Assembly (NCBI GenBank): GCA_963669285.2
Contig: CAXXSI010000030.1
Location: 248,001-312,000, forward strand
DNA length: 64,000 bases
Source of the DNA: JAWKWH01 sp963669285
Lineage (GTDB): Bacteria; Pseudomonadota; Alphaproteobacteria; Rhizobiales; Rhizobiaceae
Direction of reading: 5' to 3'
Below the pieces are notes generated by a model, which worked only from the letters and a program-made list of their open reading frames with translations, did no database searches and was not told the origin of the DNA. The translations under genes and the position numbers were made by a program. Shown here piece by piece: positions 47,355-56,282 of this stretch (its first letter is position 1; each line of letters begins with the position of its first letter).

Positions 47355-48827
47355 TCAGGTCTGCTCATGTATGAGTCGCTTCAGCAACTCGATCTCGCGG
47401 GCGAGCATCTTGTCGGTTTCCGACAAGCCCTCGATCTTGCGCACAGCGTGCAACACCGTGGTGTGATCGCGACCGCCAAAGCGCCGTCCTATCTCCGGCA
47501 GCGAACGCGGCGTCAGCGTTTTTGCCAGATACATGGCGATCTGCCGTGGACGCACGATCGTGCGCGTCCGGCGGTTCGAAAGCAGCTCGGTGCGAGAGAC
47601 GTTGTAGTGCCGCGAGACCGCGCGCTGGATGTCCTCGATCCTGATGCGCTTCGGCTCGCCTGCGCGATAGATATGCCCAAGCAGATCGTCAACACGCTCC
47701 ACGGAAAGTTGCGGCTCGAATGATTGCCTGAAGATCAGTTGGTTGAACGCACCTTCCAGCTCGCGCCCGCTTCCGGTGACCACGCGGGCAACATGCTCCA
47801 GTATCGCATCCGGAATATCAATAGACTGATCTTCCGACCTGGTCTCCGCCAAGCGCTGGCGCAGCATCAAAAGCCGCATTTCATAATCCGGTGTCGCCAT
47901 TTCCAGGGCCACACCGCCGTTCAGCCGGGAACGCACACGCGGTTCCAGCGACTCCAGTTCTGATGGCGGCCTGTCGGCTGCGACCACGACCTGCCTGGCG
48001 CTGTCCAGCAGCATGTTGATCAGATGGCAGAACTCATGCTGGATCGATTTGCCCTGAAGGAACTGCATATCGTCGATGACCAGCAGATCGATATCGCGCA
48101 ATTGCTCCTTGAAGGTCAGCGCGTTGTTGTCGCGTATCGCGGTTGCGAACCGCCACATGAAATATTCCGCGGTCAGGTAGACGACGCGGGATTGGGGATT
48201 GCGGGCCAGCGCCTCCGCCGCGACCGCCTGCAGCAGATGGGTTTTTCCAAGTCCGACCGACGCATGGATGAAAAGCGGGTTGAACCTGACGGCACTTGAC
48301 GCCTTTTCGGCCACCGCGCGCGCGGCGGCGAATGCAACCCGGTTGGACGGACCTTCGACAAAGGATGCAAACGTATAGCGTCCATCAAGCGGTGATCCGA
48401 GTACCGAACTGCGCCCCTGTTGGCGATCGGCCTTGCCGGAATTGGCAGCTGGTGCAACGGGTTTCGAAAACCCAGGCGGTGGCTTCATCATACCGGGTGC
48501 GGTGCCATTGCCCGTCTCGCCCTTTGACGGGTTTTTTACCGAGTTGTCCGCCGACAGCGGATTGTGTCTCACCGCGCTCCGTACGACGATCTCGACGCGG
48601 AGCAGGTCCGGTTCGTCCGCTTTCCAAAGCTCGAGGATCAAACCCAGATAGTGGCTCGTGATCCACGACCGCAGAAAAGTTGTGGGAACCGAAAGACGGA
48701 CGACGCTGCCCGAAGACTCCACCAGCTTCATTCGCTCGAACCAGCTGGCGTAGACTTCCTTGCCCAACCGGGCTTTTAGTTGCGCCCTCACGCGTTCAAA
48801 TGTCTTGTCCTTACCGCCTGATGCCAT
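47355..48827 (-). CDS. dnaA: Chromosomal replication initiator protein DnaA
   Basis: 490 residues from ATG 48827, preferred because GGGGGATAGAGAC precedes it; an in-frame ATG at 48905 adds 26 residues without a good site. Domain I (about 1-85, DnaA N), a variable linker, AAA+ domain III with Walker A SVGLGKTHLLQAV and Walker B LLVIDDMQFLQ, and domain IV with the signature RRFGGRDHTTVLHAVRKI that binds DnaA boxes. It is followed by dnaN and recF and preceded by rpsT. Confidence 0.96.
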   Translation of the reverse strand: MASGGKDKTFERVRAQLKARLGKEVYASWFERMKLVESSGSVVRLSVPTTFLRSWITSHYLGLILELWKADEPDLLRVEIVVRSAVRHNPLSADNSVKNPSKGETGNGTAPGMMKPPPGFSKPVAPAANSGKADRQQGRSSVLGSPLDGRYTFASFVEGPSNRVAFAAARAVAEKASSAVRFNPLFIHASVGLGKTHLLQAVAAEALARNPQSRVVYLTAEYFMWRFATAIRDNNALTFKEQLRDIDLLVIDDMQFLQGKSIQHEFCHLINMLLDSARQVVVAADRPPSELESLEPRVRSRLNGGVALEMATPDYEMRLLMLRQRLAETRSEDQSIDIPDAILEHVARVVTGSGRELEGAFNQLIFRQSFEPQLSVERVDDLLGHIYRAGEPKRIRIEDIQRAVSRHYNVSRTELLSNRRTRTIVRPRQIAMYLAKTLTPRSLPEIGRRFGGRDHTTVLHAVRKIEGLSETDKMLAREIELLKRLIHEQT

Positions 48828-49678
48828 GTCTCTATCCCCCGACCGCCGTGTCGACAATGTTCCGCCGGCCGCCTGCACCGTTGCGATGTTGCCCTGAATG
48901 CTCATTTTTGGATTGCCGCCATTCCTGAATTTTAAACCCCGTAGCGGTAGTGCTATTCATTTGTACCGCTTCCCTCAATCTTAACAAATCTATTGTATAT
49001 TAAGTGGGCTATTTTACTCCTATTCTGTGTGTGATTTGAAAAATCAAAGCACAACTCTGACCCGTCGGCGTATTGCACTTAATACAATTGCGAATAATTT
49101 CGCAAAGCACAGTACACCGCAGCAAATACACGTTACTTATGTGAACACGGCGCCGGTGAACCGGCACCACGAAACAGACAAAATCCACCCGTTCGCCGAA
49201 TTGACATCCGGCGCTGTTACCCCACCTAATTTGGCTGAACGATTGGGTTGTCGGCCCGTCCGTTTCGATGGGCTGACACTAACGAAATCGCTGTGGATTT
49301 TGCAAGCCCGCCGGTTACGGAATTTTAACGGATATGCCTGCGAAACCGCCTGATTCGTGGGAAATGGCGAGGAGCCGCCGCTGAAAAATCTTTCTGATTC
49401 AAAGCCTTTCTTGGCGGTGAGAAAATATGCCTCTCGGAAAAAAATTTTTTGCAAAAAATCGCTTGACACGATTTCGCACTGCAAAGCGAAATCCGTTCGC
49501 GAAAATACGGTCAAGGAATTGCGTATAACCTATTGATAATTAACAACTTGCGGCGTTGCGGCAAGGAGGTTATCCACAGGCTAGATGTCTGTTTTGTAAC
49601 GCTTTTCTCAGAGTCGGCAGGTGCCTTTTTTCAGGCAGTCTGATGCTGCAGTGCAACCCGTTCTGCTTGCACTCGCAT
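48828..49678. other. Long AT-rich rpsT-dnaA intergenic region; dnaA promoter and possible origin
   Basis: About 850 bases without a credible gene. The composition is visibly richer in A and T than the neighbours, with A/T runs at 49435-49458. It holds one perfect DnaA box (49570-49578) and an 8-base inverted repeat GATTTCGC / GCGAAATC (49470-49493) next to a TTGACA. Only one perfect box is seen, so this may be the autoregulated dnaA promoter region rather than oriC, which in several relatives lies near hemE. Confidence 0.45.
49570..49578 (+). promoter_or_regulatory. dnaA: Consensus DnaA box
   Basis: TTATCCACA matches the DnaA box consensus exactly. It lies 743 bases upstream of the chosen dnaA start. 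Confidence 0.6.
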
Positions 49679-49707
49679 AGAAAAGGGCCGGTGACGCGCA
49701 CCGGCCC
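49679..49707 (-). terminator. Intrinsic terminator of rpsT
   Basis: GGGCCGGTG / CACCGGCCC with a 5-base loop; on the minus strand the stem is followed by TTTTCT. It lies 25 bases after the rpsT stop. Confidence 0.85.
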
Positions 49708-49731
49708 GAAATTCGGTCAGAATACTTTCGG

Positions 49732-49995
49732 CTAACCCAGTGCCTTCACCCGGCTGGCCAAGCGCGATACTTTGCGTGACGCCGTATTGCGATGCATCAC
49801 GCCTTTGCTGCCGGCGCGCATCAATTCCGGTTGCGCATCCTTGAACGCAGCCTGGGCTGCGGCCTTGTCACCCGACGCGATGGCTTCTTCAACCTTGCGC
49901 ACAAATGAGCGTATACGCGAAACCCGATTCTTGTTGATGGCCGTACGCCTTGTGATTTTGCGTGTCGCCTTCTTGGCCGAGGTAGTATTGGCCAT
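49732..49995 (-). CDS. rpsT: 30S ribosomal protein S20
   Basis: 87 residues, helical and very basic, with typical ANTTSAKKATRKITRRTAIN and SRKVSRLASRVKAL ends. It binds the 16S 5' domain. GAGAGAGATGCAAC provides the ribosome site. Own transcription unit with a terminator directly downstream. Confidence 0.96.
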   Translation of the reverse strand: MANTTSAKKATRKITRRTAINKNRVSRIRSFVRKVEEAIASGDKAAAQAAFKDAQPELMRAGSKGVMHRNTASRKVSRLASRVKALG

Positions 49996-50207
49996 GTTGC
50001 ATCTCTCTCTTCTACTGGCTGGTCGCGACGTGCAAACTCACGCTATGGCGGTTGGATCGCGCACCGATGGTCCGGAAAACAATCGGCGGCCAACGGCCGC
50101 CAAAAACTGCCGCGCTTATAGTGTGAATTGCCGTTGGCGTCAACGCCGGTTTCAATCGCTTTTCAGCCGCTTCATTCACAGCTGCAGGAACGTTCGCCGG
50201 CGCAGTT

Positions 50208-50981
50208 CTATCTGTTTTTGAAGCTCGCCGTCCGCTTCTCGACGAACGCGCTCATGCCCTCTTTTTGGTCCTCCATAGCGAACAGGGAATGGAACAACCG
50301 GCGTTCGAAGCGGAGCCCCTCAGTCAGTGTCACTTCGTCGGCCCTGTTGACCGTCTCTTTGACCATCATGACCGCTGGCAGGGAGAATTCGGCGATCTTG
50401 CCTGCTGCTTCAAGCGCCTCTTCCATCAATTCATTGTCTGGCACAACCCTTGACACCAGCCCGTTGCTTTCGGCTTCCTTGGCGTCCATCATCCTGCCGG
50501 TCAGGCACATATCCATGGCCTTGGCCTTGCCGACCGCCCTGGCAAGACGCTGCGAACCGCCCATCCCGGGAATAACGCCGAGAGTGATTTCGGGTTGGCC
50601 GAATTTCGCGCTCTCCGAAGCAATGATGAAATCGCACATCATGGCCAACTCGCATCCGCCGCCCAACGCATAACCGGACACCGCCGCGATTATGGGCTTT
50701 CTCGTCCGTGCGAGCTTCTCCCACCCGGCAAAGAAGTCGGCGGTAAATGCCTCTGCGTATGAAAGAGGCTGCATTTCCTTGATATCCGCACCTGCGGCGA
50801 ACGCCTTTTGCGAGCCCGTCAAAACGATCGCGCCAACGCGGGCGTCGCCGTCAAACCCCTCGAGCGCGGCGACGACTTCCGCCATCACGGTCGTGTTCAG
50901 GGCGTTTAGAGCTTTCGGTCGGTTGAGTGTGATGAGACCGACCTTGCCTTTCGTTTCAACAATTATCGTTTCGTATCCCAT
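50208..50981 (-). CDS. Enoyl-CoA hydratase
   Basis: 257 residues, crotonase fold. Oxyanion-hole residues are in KAFAAGADIKEMQ and ALGGGCELAMMCD; the two catalytic Glu are in GCELAMM and PEITLGVIPG. Short-chain enoyl-CoA hydratase of fatty-acid oxidation is most likely (FadB1-like in rhizobia). The gene is conserved between mutM and rpsT in this order. Confidence 0.92.
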   Translation of the reverse strand: MGYETIIVETKGKVGLITLNRPKALNALNTTVMAEVVAALEGFDGDARVGAIVLTGSQKAFAAGADIKEMQPLSYAEAFTADFFAGWEKLARTRKPIIAAVSGYALGGGCELAMMCDFIIASESAKFGQPEITLGVIPGMGGSQRLARAVGKAKAMDMCLTGRMMDAKEAESNGLVSRVVPDNELMEEALEAAGKIAEFSLPAVMMVKETVNRADEVTLTEGLRFERRLFHSLFAMEDQKEGMSAFVEKRTASFKNR

Positions 50982-51056
50982 GGCGTTTCATTCCTTGTTT
51001 GGCGCTTTTCGGCGTGTGGCGATTACCGGTCGTTGTGCCATACCTCGGTTATCGAT

Positions 51057-51950
51057 CTATCTTTGGCACCTCGGACAATAAAATGTCGACCGCCCGGATT
51101 GAACAAGTCGACCAATAGTCCCATTGCATTCTTGTTTGCGGCAATCCTGGTTTTCGCGGTCGTAGACGTTGAAACTGTGCTGGAAATACCCCAGCGACCC
51201 ATCTGTTTGTCGATGATCCCGCAACGAAGATCCACCCGCTATGATCGCTTCTTCGATTACCTGTCGAATTGCCGCGGACAGTCTGTCCCGTTTTTGTCCG
51301 GCAACCTTCGTTTTTCCGCAAAGTGTTCCCGCCGCTCTTTTTGGGCTCAGGCCGGAGCGCCACAAAGCTTCGCATACATAAATGTTCCCGAGCCCGGCAA
51401 TCAGCCGCTGATCCAGAAGAGCGGCCTTGAGTGGTGATTTCTTCCCGGCAAATAACGCCGCAATGGCGTCGCCGCTCAAGGCGTTTCCGGTCGGCTCAAT
51501 TCCCAGTTTCATCAGCAGGGGATGCTCGTTGATCCTGTTTGTTTGTCCCAGCAGCATAAATCCGAACCGGCGCGGGTCGTTGAATACGATCTGCACGTAC
51601 TGCCCGGATGCCGCGGTCAAATGAAAGACGACGTGATCGTGCTTCTCATCATTCGATCGTGGCTCGGTGAAATTTACCGGCACTCGATTGTTTTCCGTGG
51701 TTTCGACGCGAAACGAACCGGACATGCCCAAGTGGCAGATCAGAGTTTCACCACCTTCAAGGTGCCAGAGCAGATATTTGGCGCGCCGGCTGATCGCCTC
51801 TACAGATTGTCCGCTCAGCCGTTCCACAAATCCTTGCGGAAAAGGGAACCGCAAATCGGCCCTGCGTTGCTCGACACGTTTGATCAATCCACCTTCGACA
51901 AACGGCATCAATCCACGACGAACCGTTTCGACCTCTGGCAATTCAGGCAT
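51057..51950 (-). CDS. mutM: Formamidopyrimidine-DNA glycosylase
   Basis: 297 residues. N-terminus MPELPEVETVRRGL with catalytic Pro2 and Glu3, Lys near residue 60 in RRAKYLLWHL, a H2TH motif LDQRLIAGLGNIYVCEALW, and a C-terminal zinc finger of the C-x4-C...C-x2-C type (DCRKQECNG, FYCPRCQR). It excises 8-oxoguanine. Upstream of the hydratase gene by 75 bases. Confidence 0.96.
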   Translation of the reverse strand: MPELPEVETVRRGLMPFVEGGLIKRVEQRRADLRFPFPQGFVERLSGQSVEAISRRAKYLLWHLEGGETLICHLGMSGSFRVETTENNRVPVNFTEPRSNDEKHDHVVFHLTAASGQYVQIVFNDPRRFGFMLLGQTNRINEHPLLMKLGIEPTGNALSGDAIAALFAGKKSPLKAALLDQRLIAGLGNIYVCEALWRSGLSPKRAAGTLCGKTKVAGQKRDRLSAAIRQVIEEAIIAGGSSLRDHRQTDGSLGYFQHSFNVYDRENQDCRKQECNGTIGRLVQSGRSTFYCPRCQR

Positions 51951-52139
51951 GGCAGGTCACCGTCCAGCTTGTTCGGTCAGGGTTTGACCACCGAAGCGCC
52001 GATCCACTTCTGCCGACGGCCTTCACGATAGTTGTTTTTTTCAAAGCAGGCGATGTGGATGGAAACCATATTGAAACCGCATTCCTCTACTTCATGGAAC
52101 GTTATCACTATCCGATTGGACGGTCGGGGGTCGAGACAA

Positions 52140-53057
52140 ATGATCAATATGCTGCGCGGTTTCGGTAGGCTTGCCTTGGTAACCGCATTGATTGCCGGGG
52201 CGCCGGCAATTGCCGATGCGGGTTGGCGGCAGGACATGGGTACATTCCGGATTGGGCTTCTCGCCGATCCCGGAACCGACCGCAATGTCGCCGGTCTGGC
52301 CGATATCAGGAGAGCGTATGAATTGGCGCTCGGGATGCCGGTCTCGGTCTTCGTTGCCAAGGACTACGCCGCTCTTATCGACGCCCACGCCACATCGCGG
52401 ATCGACTATGCCATCTATTCGGCAACGGCATATGCCACCGCGCAGCGGTTGTGCTCTTGCGTGGAGCCGATTGCCGCCAGACAGGGACCAGGTCGCGATC
52501 TGGGTGTCCGCGCCGTCCTTGTGATGCGCAAATCGGCGCTAAACCAATCAGGGCGATGTGGAAGACACCAAGATCGCCGTCGCTCAGGGGGATAGCATTG
52601 CCGGCTCGATCCTGCCTGCAATGGCATTGTCCGGTCGAGACGGCCCGCGCGGTGTTACCAGCAGTCAGTTGAAGATGGTTCGTGACGATACAGATGCGGT
52701 TGATCTGTATATGAGCGGGGCCGTCGACGGCCTGTTCGGATGGGCTTTATCTGGTGATGATACAAACTTGCCCACGGATTCAGGAACATTTTCGGTGCTT
52801 GTTGAGCGTGGCGCGGATGCAAACGATCTCGAAATTCGCTGGATGTCCGACCTGCTCAGACACGGCCGCACTCGATCCGCAAAGACATCGATTCCGAAGC
52901 CAGGGACATCTTGGCGAACTTCCTGACCGGATTGCACGACAACAAACCCGATATCGTTGAATTGCTGACCGGATCGGTGGATGCCCGGTTCACATTGGTC
53001 GGATCAGAAGACTACGAGCTTGCTACCGACATTGTTGCGAGACTCGAGGGCAAATAA
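52140..53057 (+). CDS. PhnD-like phosphate/phosphonate substrate-binding protein, two frameshifts
   Basis: Start ATG 52140 and a signal peptide ending PAIADAG. The frame gives the N-lobe (FRIGLLADPG, FVAKDYAALIDA, IDYAIYSATAYATAQRL), then breaks at the A run 52541-52543: dropping one A yields ALTNQGDVEDTKIAVAQGDS. It breaks again at 52864-52867, where one missing C restores LLRHGPHSIRKDID, and ends at TAA 53055. The two indels compensate, giving 305 residues. Such proteins usually serve ABC transporters, but none is adjacent, so it may act as an orphan receptor. Confidence 0.78.
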
Positions 53058-53085
53058 AAAGCCCGCCGATCGGCGGACTTTTTGT
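53055..53085. terminator. Bidirectional terminator between convergent genes
   Basis: AAAGCCCGCCGA / TCGGCGGACTTT, 12 positions with one mismatch. A-rich on the left and T-rich on the right, so it can end both the PhnD-like gene (plus) and the tadE gene (minus). Confidence 0.75.
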
Positions 53086-53117
53086 GACGTTGATTGCGGT
53101 CTTTGCCGGCGACCGGC

Positions 53118-53740
53118 TCAACAATCTGAGCAGGGTACCGTGTTACTCTGCCTGGGGCGTAGGTGGTACTTCTCCGACATGTTGATGTTGTCGAACGCGG
53201 CCAGCAGGCCCAAAGTCTGCTTTTGATCGGCCGTGTAGGTGACCATCGGACGGTAATCGAGACTGCTTACCACCCGGATCAGGAACGAATCCTTGATCTT
53301 CAGCTTGTCCGGGACCGTTGTAATTGAGCCCGGCGAAGCGTCGGGGCTGGCAGTGCCGTTCACCAGTTTACGCGACCACACAACCTTTACCTTTGGAGTG
53401 TCCTCGTCCGTGATCTCAATCGCGGTGACCACGAATGTGGGCTGGGTACGATTATACGGCTGCAAAATCGATGTGCCGATCGCCATGATCGCATCGATTT
53501 CGGATTTCTTGATCGTCTGCTGCTGGTGATCAAATCCGCTATCATACTGGCTGCCCGGGCAACCTTTTTGTTCGATTCGACCGCCTGGGCGACTTCCATG
53601 GTGACAAAATAGATTGACAGCAGCAGCGGGGCGATAAACGCAAATTCGATCGCCGCCACGCCTTTCTCGTTGCCGACAAGGTGCAGAAGTTTTTCGTGCA
53701 CTGCCTTCTTGGTTCGATGAATAGATCTTGCCATGCTCAT
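53118..53740 (-). CDS. tadE: TadE-like pilus assembly protein (pseudopilin), frameshifted
   Basis: N-terminal NEKGVAAIEFAFIAPLLLSIY is the TadE/TadG hydrophobic segment with the conserved Glu. The frame breaks after SMIADLIT near 53526. Restoring one C on the minus strand (GG at 53525-53526 should be GGG on plus) yields ITQQQTIKKSEIDAIMAIG and a 207-residue protein with beta-rich C-terminal part. It anchors in the inner membrane and helps Flp pilus assembly. It follows a second TadE-like gene by 42 bases. Confidence 0.8.
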
Positions 53741-53782
53741 CTGGTCTGATCCCTGTTTGTTGCCCGAGTGTCGACCGTTAGA

Positions 53783-54372
53783 TCAATCGTTAAACGGCTC
53801 GTTTTGCCAAGTGACCGACGCAAAGTGCAGCGTGGTTCCACCTTTCAGCGTCGACAGTTGTTTGCGCATGATGTCGGTCATGATCGGCCAGCGGTAGAAA
53901 ACCCGAAGCATGTTTTTCGAGAGCGATTTTCCGGGTTTGACATCGAATCCGGTCGTATCGATGTCCCTGTTTTCGCGGATCCGGTGTACTTTATTGTCTC
54001 GGCTGCCGCGTCTGCGAAAGTCGCGTATTCGCGAAGATCGACTTCCAGTTCGGGGCAACCGGCTGCCACGATAATTTTGATTTCGTCACAAATCTCTGTG
54101 CGAAGCCGTGTCTCAGTGAGTACGGCCGCCTTGAGCTGTCCGGTCCGGATCTGGCGGGCAATCTTGTCAGTCGCGTTGGACAGGATTTGCTGACCCGCGA
54201 AAGATATGCAGGTTTCCAGGATCGCAAAGATCAAAAGCGTGAACGGCAAAGCCAGCATCACGAATTCGATAGCCGTGGCGCCCTGCTCGTTTTTGGCAAA
54301 TCTGCGGCGATTGGAACGCGATAAGCGCGACAAAATGCCAAACCTGGATTGCGATGAATTGTTCTTTTCCAT
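53783..54372 (-). CDS. Second TadE-like pilus assembly protein, frameshifted
   Basis: From ATG 54372 (a GTG at 54387 is possible). NEQGATAIEFVMLALPFTLLI is the family segment; cysteines at ETCISF, TEICDE and AGCPE follow. The frame breaks after SAKTG near 53966: one extra G on the minus strand (three C at 53965-53967 on plus should be four) gives GDIDTTGFDVKPGKSLS and 196 residues ending QNEPFND. Role as for the neighbouring TadE. Confidence 0.8.
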
Positions 54373-54524
54373 ACCGGTACCCTGCACGACGACATCGTGA
54401 ATTGTGTACCGTCACTATAGATAAAGCCGGTTTAGATACGGTTTGGCCAATCCAGACAATTGAACGGAAGAAGTTAACCGGTCGGAAACCAGTGCAAAGT
54501 CAGGCTTTGTTCTGGTAATTGCGG

Positions 54525-54962
54525 CTATTGCGAGCCGGCCAGATTGGCATCCGAATTCTGCTCTGCGTCGGTGAGATGCGCACCCTCACACCGTGGTGTG
54601 CATGACAAGGTCTGCAACGCCGCGCGCCGGTATACACGAACGGACTTGGCGTCCTGTCTGGAAACATAGACCTGTTCGTCAATGATCGGAGCGCCTTCGG
54701 CGTCCAGGATGACCAGATTGGTGACACCAAAGCCTTTTCCCGTCAAAACGATTGTGGAAGCGTTTTGTACGACCGCATCTGCGATATCGGGATTACCCAC
54801 GACGATTGTATCTGCCGGCCGGGCGAGTTTCACGATCTTGGCCTGGTTGAGCATGACCTCAATGCCATCACCCGCTGCATGGGCCTGGGCTGCGACAAGC
54901 AGAGGGCCGGCCAACGCGCCTGCCAGGCAGTATTTTACGACCGATTTGAAAACACCCGACAT
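54525..54962 (-). CDS. Stand-alone secretin N-domain protein (pilus assembly N-terminal domain)
   Basis: 145 residues from ATG 54962 (GGGAG seven bases upstream; ATG 54983 is less supported). A signal peptide ending AHAAG is followed by one domain similar to the N-terminus of CpaC: IVKLARPADTIVVGNPDIAD, TIVLTGKGFGVTNLVILD. No secretin barrel follows. Two cysteines lie near the C-terminus. It heads the minus-strand set with the two TadE genes, divergent from flp. Confidence 0.8.
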   Translation of the reverse strand: MSGVFKSVVKYCLAGALAGPLLVAAQAHAAGDGIEVMLNQAKIVKLARPADTIVVGNPDIADAVVQNASTIVLTGKGFGVTNLVILDAEGAPIIDEQVYVSRQDAKSVRVYRRAALQTLSCTPRCEGAHLTDAEQNSDANLAGSQ

Positions 54963-55380
54963 TTGGGCTCTCCCGTTAGACATTGCTGAGAGCAAAATGG
55001 CGCGGAATGGTGAATGATCGGTTAAATGTGGCGATATCCGTTCCCGGTTTGGCGATCGCCGTGCCGCGGACTTGGGAGGGCAGGGAGCAAATCGCGCTGC
55101 GGTACCCGGCGGACACTCTATATATTGGGGCGGCATATATAAGGACTTTACACTTGGTAGCGGCTTCGCACCGGAACCCGGGCCGTGCAAACGAAGCATC
55201 AAAATGGAGAATCTCGCTTAGCGCTGCGGTAACCATAGGCGCGCGTCTTTTGCGGTAACGAATGGTTAGGTCTGTTTCTTAAGTCGATTGAAAGAGCTGC
55301 CCAGTAGATTGCGGTCATCCGATCAACACCCAAAAACCGTTGACGGGTTGTGCTGTAAACACGGAGTAAGGAGTTCTCTA
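54963..55380. other. Divergent promoter region between the minus-strand pilus genes and flp
   Basis: 418 bases with no gene. A 7-base inverted repeat TATATAT / ATATATA with a 9-base G-rich spacer lies at 55119-55141. AAGGAG precedes the flp ATG. Promoters for both directions must be here, but I cannot fix hexamers. Confidence 0.5.
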
Positions 55381-55554
55381 ATGTCCAAGATCGTTGCACG
55401 TTTTGCAAAAGATGAGTCCGGTGCGACTGCCATTGAATATGGCCTGATCGCTGCCCTTATCGCTCTCGCCATCGTTGTTGGTGCTGGCGCCCTGGGTAAC
55501 GGCCTCAACAACAAGTTCAATGATATCGCAAGCAAGCTGAACGCCACTAACTAA
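55381..55554 (+). CDS. flp: Flp family type IVb pilin
   Basis: 57 residues. Short basic leader, then the prepilin cleavage site SG|ATAIEYGLIAALIALAIVV with Glu+4 and Tyr+5 and the hydrophobic helix typical of Flp. After processing by CpaA it forms the adhesive tad pilus. Strong ribosome site and a strong terminator 90 bases downstream suggest a separate, abundant transcript. Confidence 0.95.
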   Translation: MSKIVARFAKDESGATAIEYGLIAALIALAIVVGAGALGNGLNNKFNDIASKLNATN

Positions 55555-55642
55555 GTTCAGCGAAGCAAGATAGATTGAGGTAGGGCATCGGTGCCAAACT
55601 GGTCCGCCTGACCTTACCGAGATTTCCGGCTTTGCCGGTATG

Positions 55643-55675
55643 AAAGGCCGCCTCCAGATTGGAGGCGGCCTTTTT
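55643..55675 (+). terminator. Intrinsic terminator of flp
   Basis: AAAGGCCGCCTCC-AGATT-GGAGGCGGCCTTT, a perfect 13-base-pair stem running into five T. Confidence 0.92.
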
Positions 55676-55769
55676 CATGCTCAGATTGCCGCGTCGGTCT
55701 GGCTGTTTCACCATTGGTTAAATGCCGGTGGTTATTGTTGCGGGAAGAAGCGAATTCAGGAACTAAACA

Positions 55770-56282
55770 ATGCTGGCAGCTGTCATCCTCGTTGTGTTTC
55801 CATTCTGCATGGTTTTTGCGGCAATCTCTGATCTGTTGTCGATGACGATCGCAAACCGTGTTTCGGTCCTGCTGGTGGCAACATTCATGGTTGTGGCGCC
55901 GCTGACCGGCATGGACTGGACAACCTACGCCTGGCATCTGCTTGCCGGCTTGTCGGTTCTTCTTGTGACATTCGTATTATTCGCTGCCGGCGGAATGGGT
56001 GGCGGTGACGCCAAACTGCTTGCGGCGACCGCAGTCTGGATGGGAATGGGGATGACCCTGTTGGAGTATGCGGTCTACGCGACATTGATCGGCGGCGTGC
56101 TCACCATACTGATCCTATTGTACCGTAAATCGCCGCTCGCCGTTTTCACCGGGCGTTTCCTGTTCCTCAAAAACCTGGCCGATGAAGATGTCGGTGTACC
56201 CTATGGTGTAGCCTTGGCGATCGGCGGAATGCTGGCATTTCCCTCGAGCCAGCTCAGTCTCTGGGCCATCACCCAGTTCTAG
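55770..56282 (+). CDS. cpaA: Type IV prepilin peptidase CpaA/TadV
   Basis: 170 residues, almost wholly transmembrane. The two catalytic Asp of the A24 family are in AISDLLSM and GGGDAKLL (GxGD). It removes the Flp leader in the inner membrane. The short form without methylase domain is usual for tad loci. Confidence 0.93.
   Translation: MLAAVILVVFPFCMVFAAISDLLSMTIANRVSVLLVATFMVVAPLTGMDWTTYAWHLLAGLSVLLVTFVLFAAGGMGGGDAKLLAATAVWMGMGMTLLEYAVYATLIGGVLTILILLYRKSPLAVFTGRFLFLKNLADEDVGVPYGVALAIGGMLAFPSSQLSLWAITQF

Noticed and set aside
49027..49353. Plus-strand ORF of 108 codons before dnaA
   Set aside because: No ribosome site, composition unlike a protein, overlapped by a similar-length minus-strand ORF; treated as intergenic.
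55261..55281. CtrA site upstream of flp
   Set aside because: Half-sites TTAG and TTAA are present, but the spacing is nine rather than seven bases.
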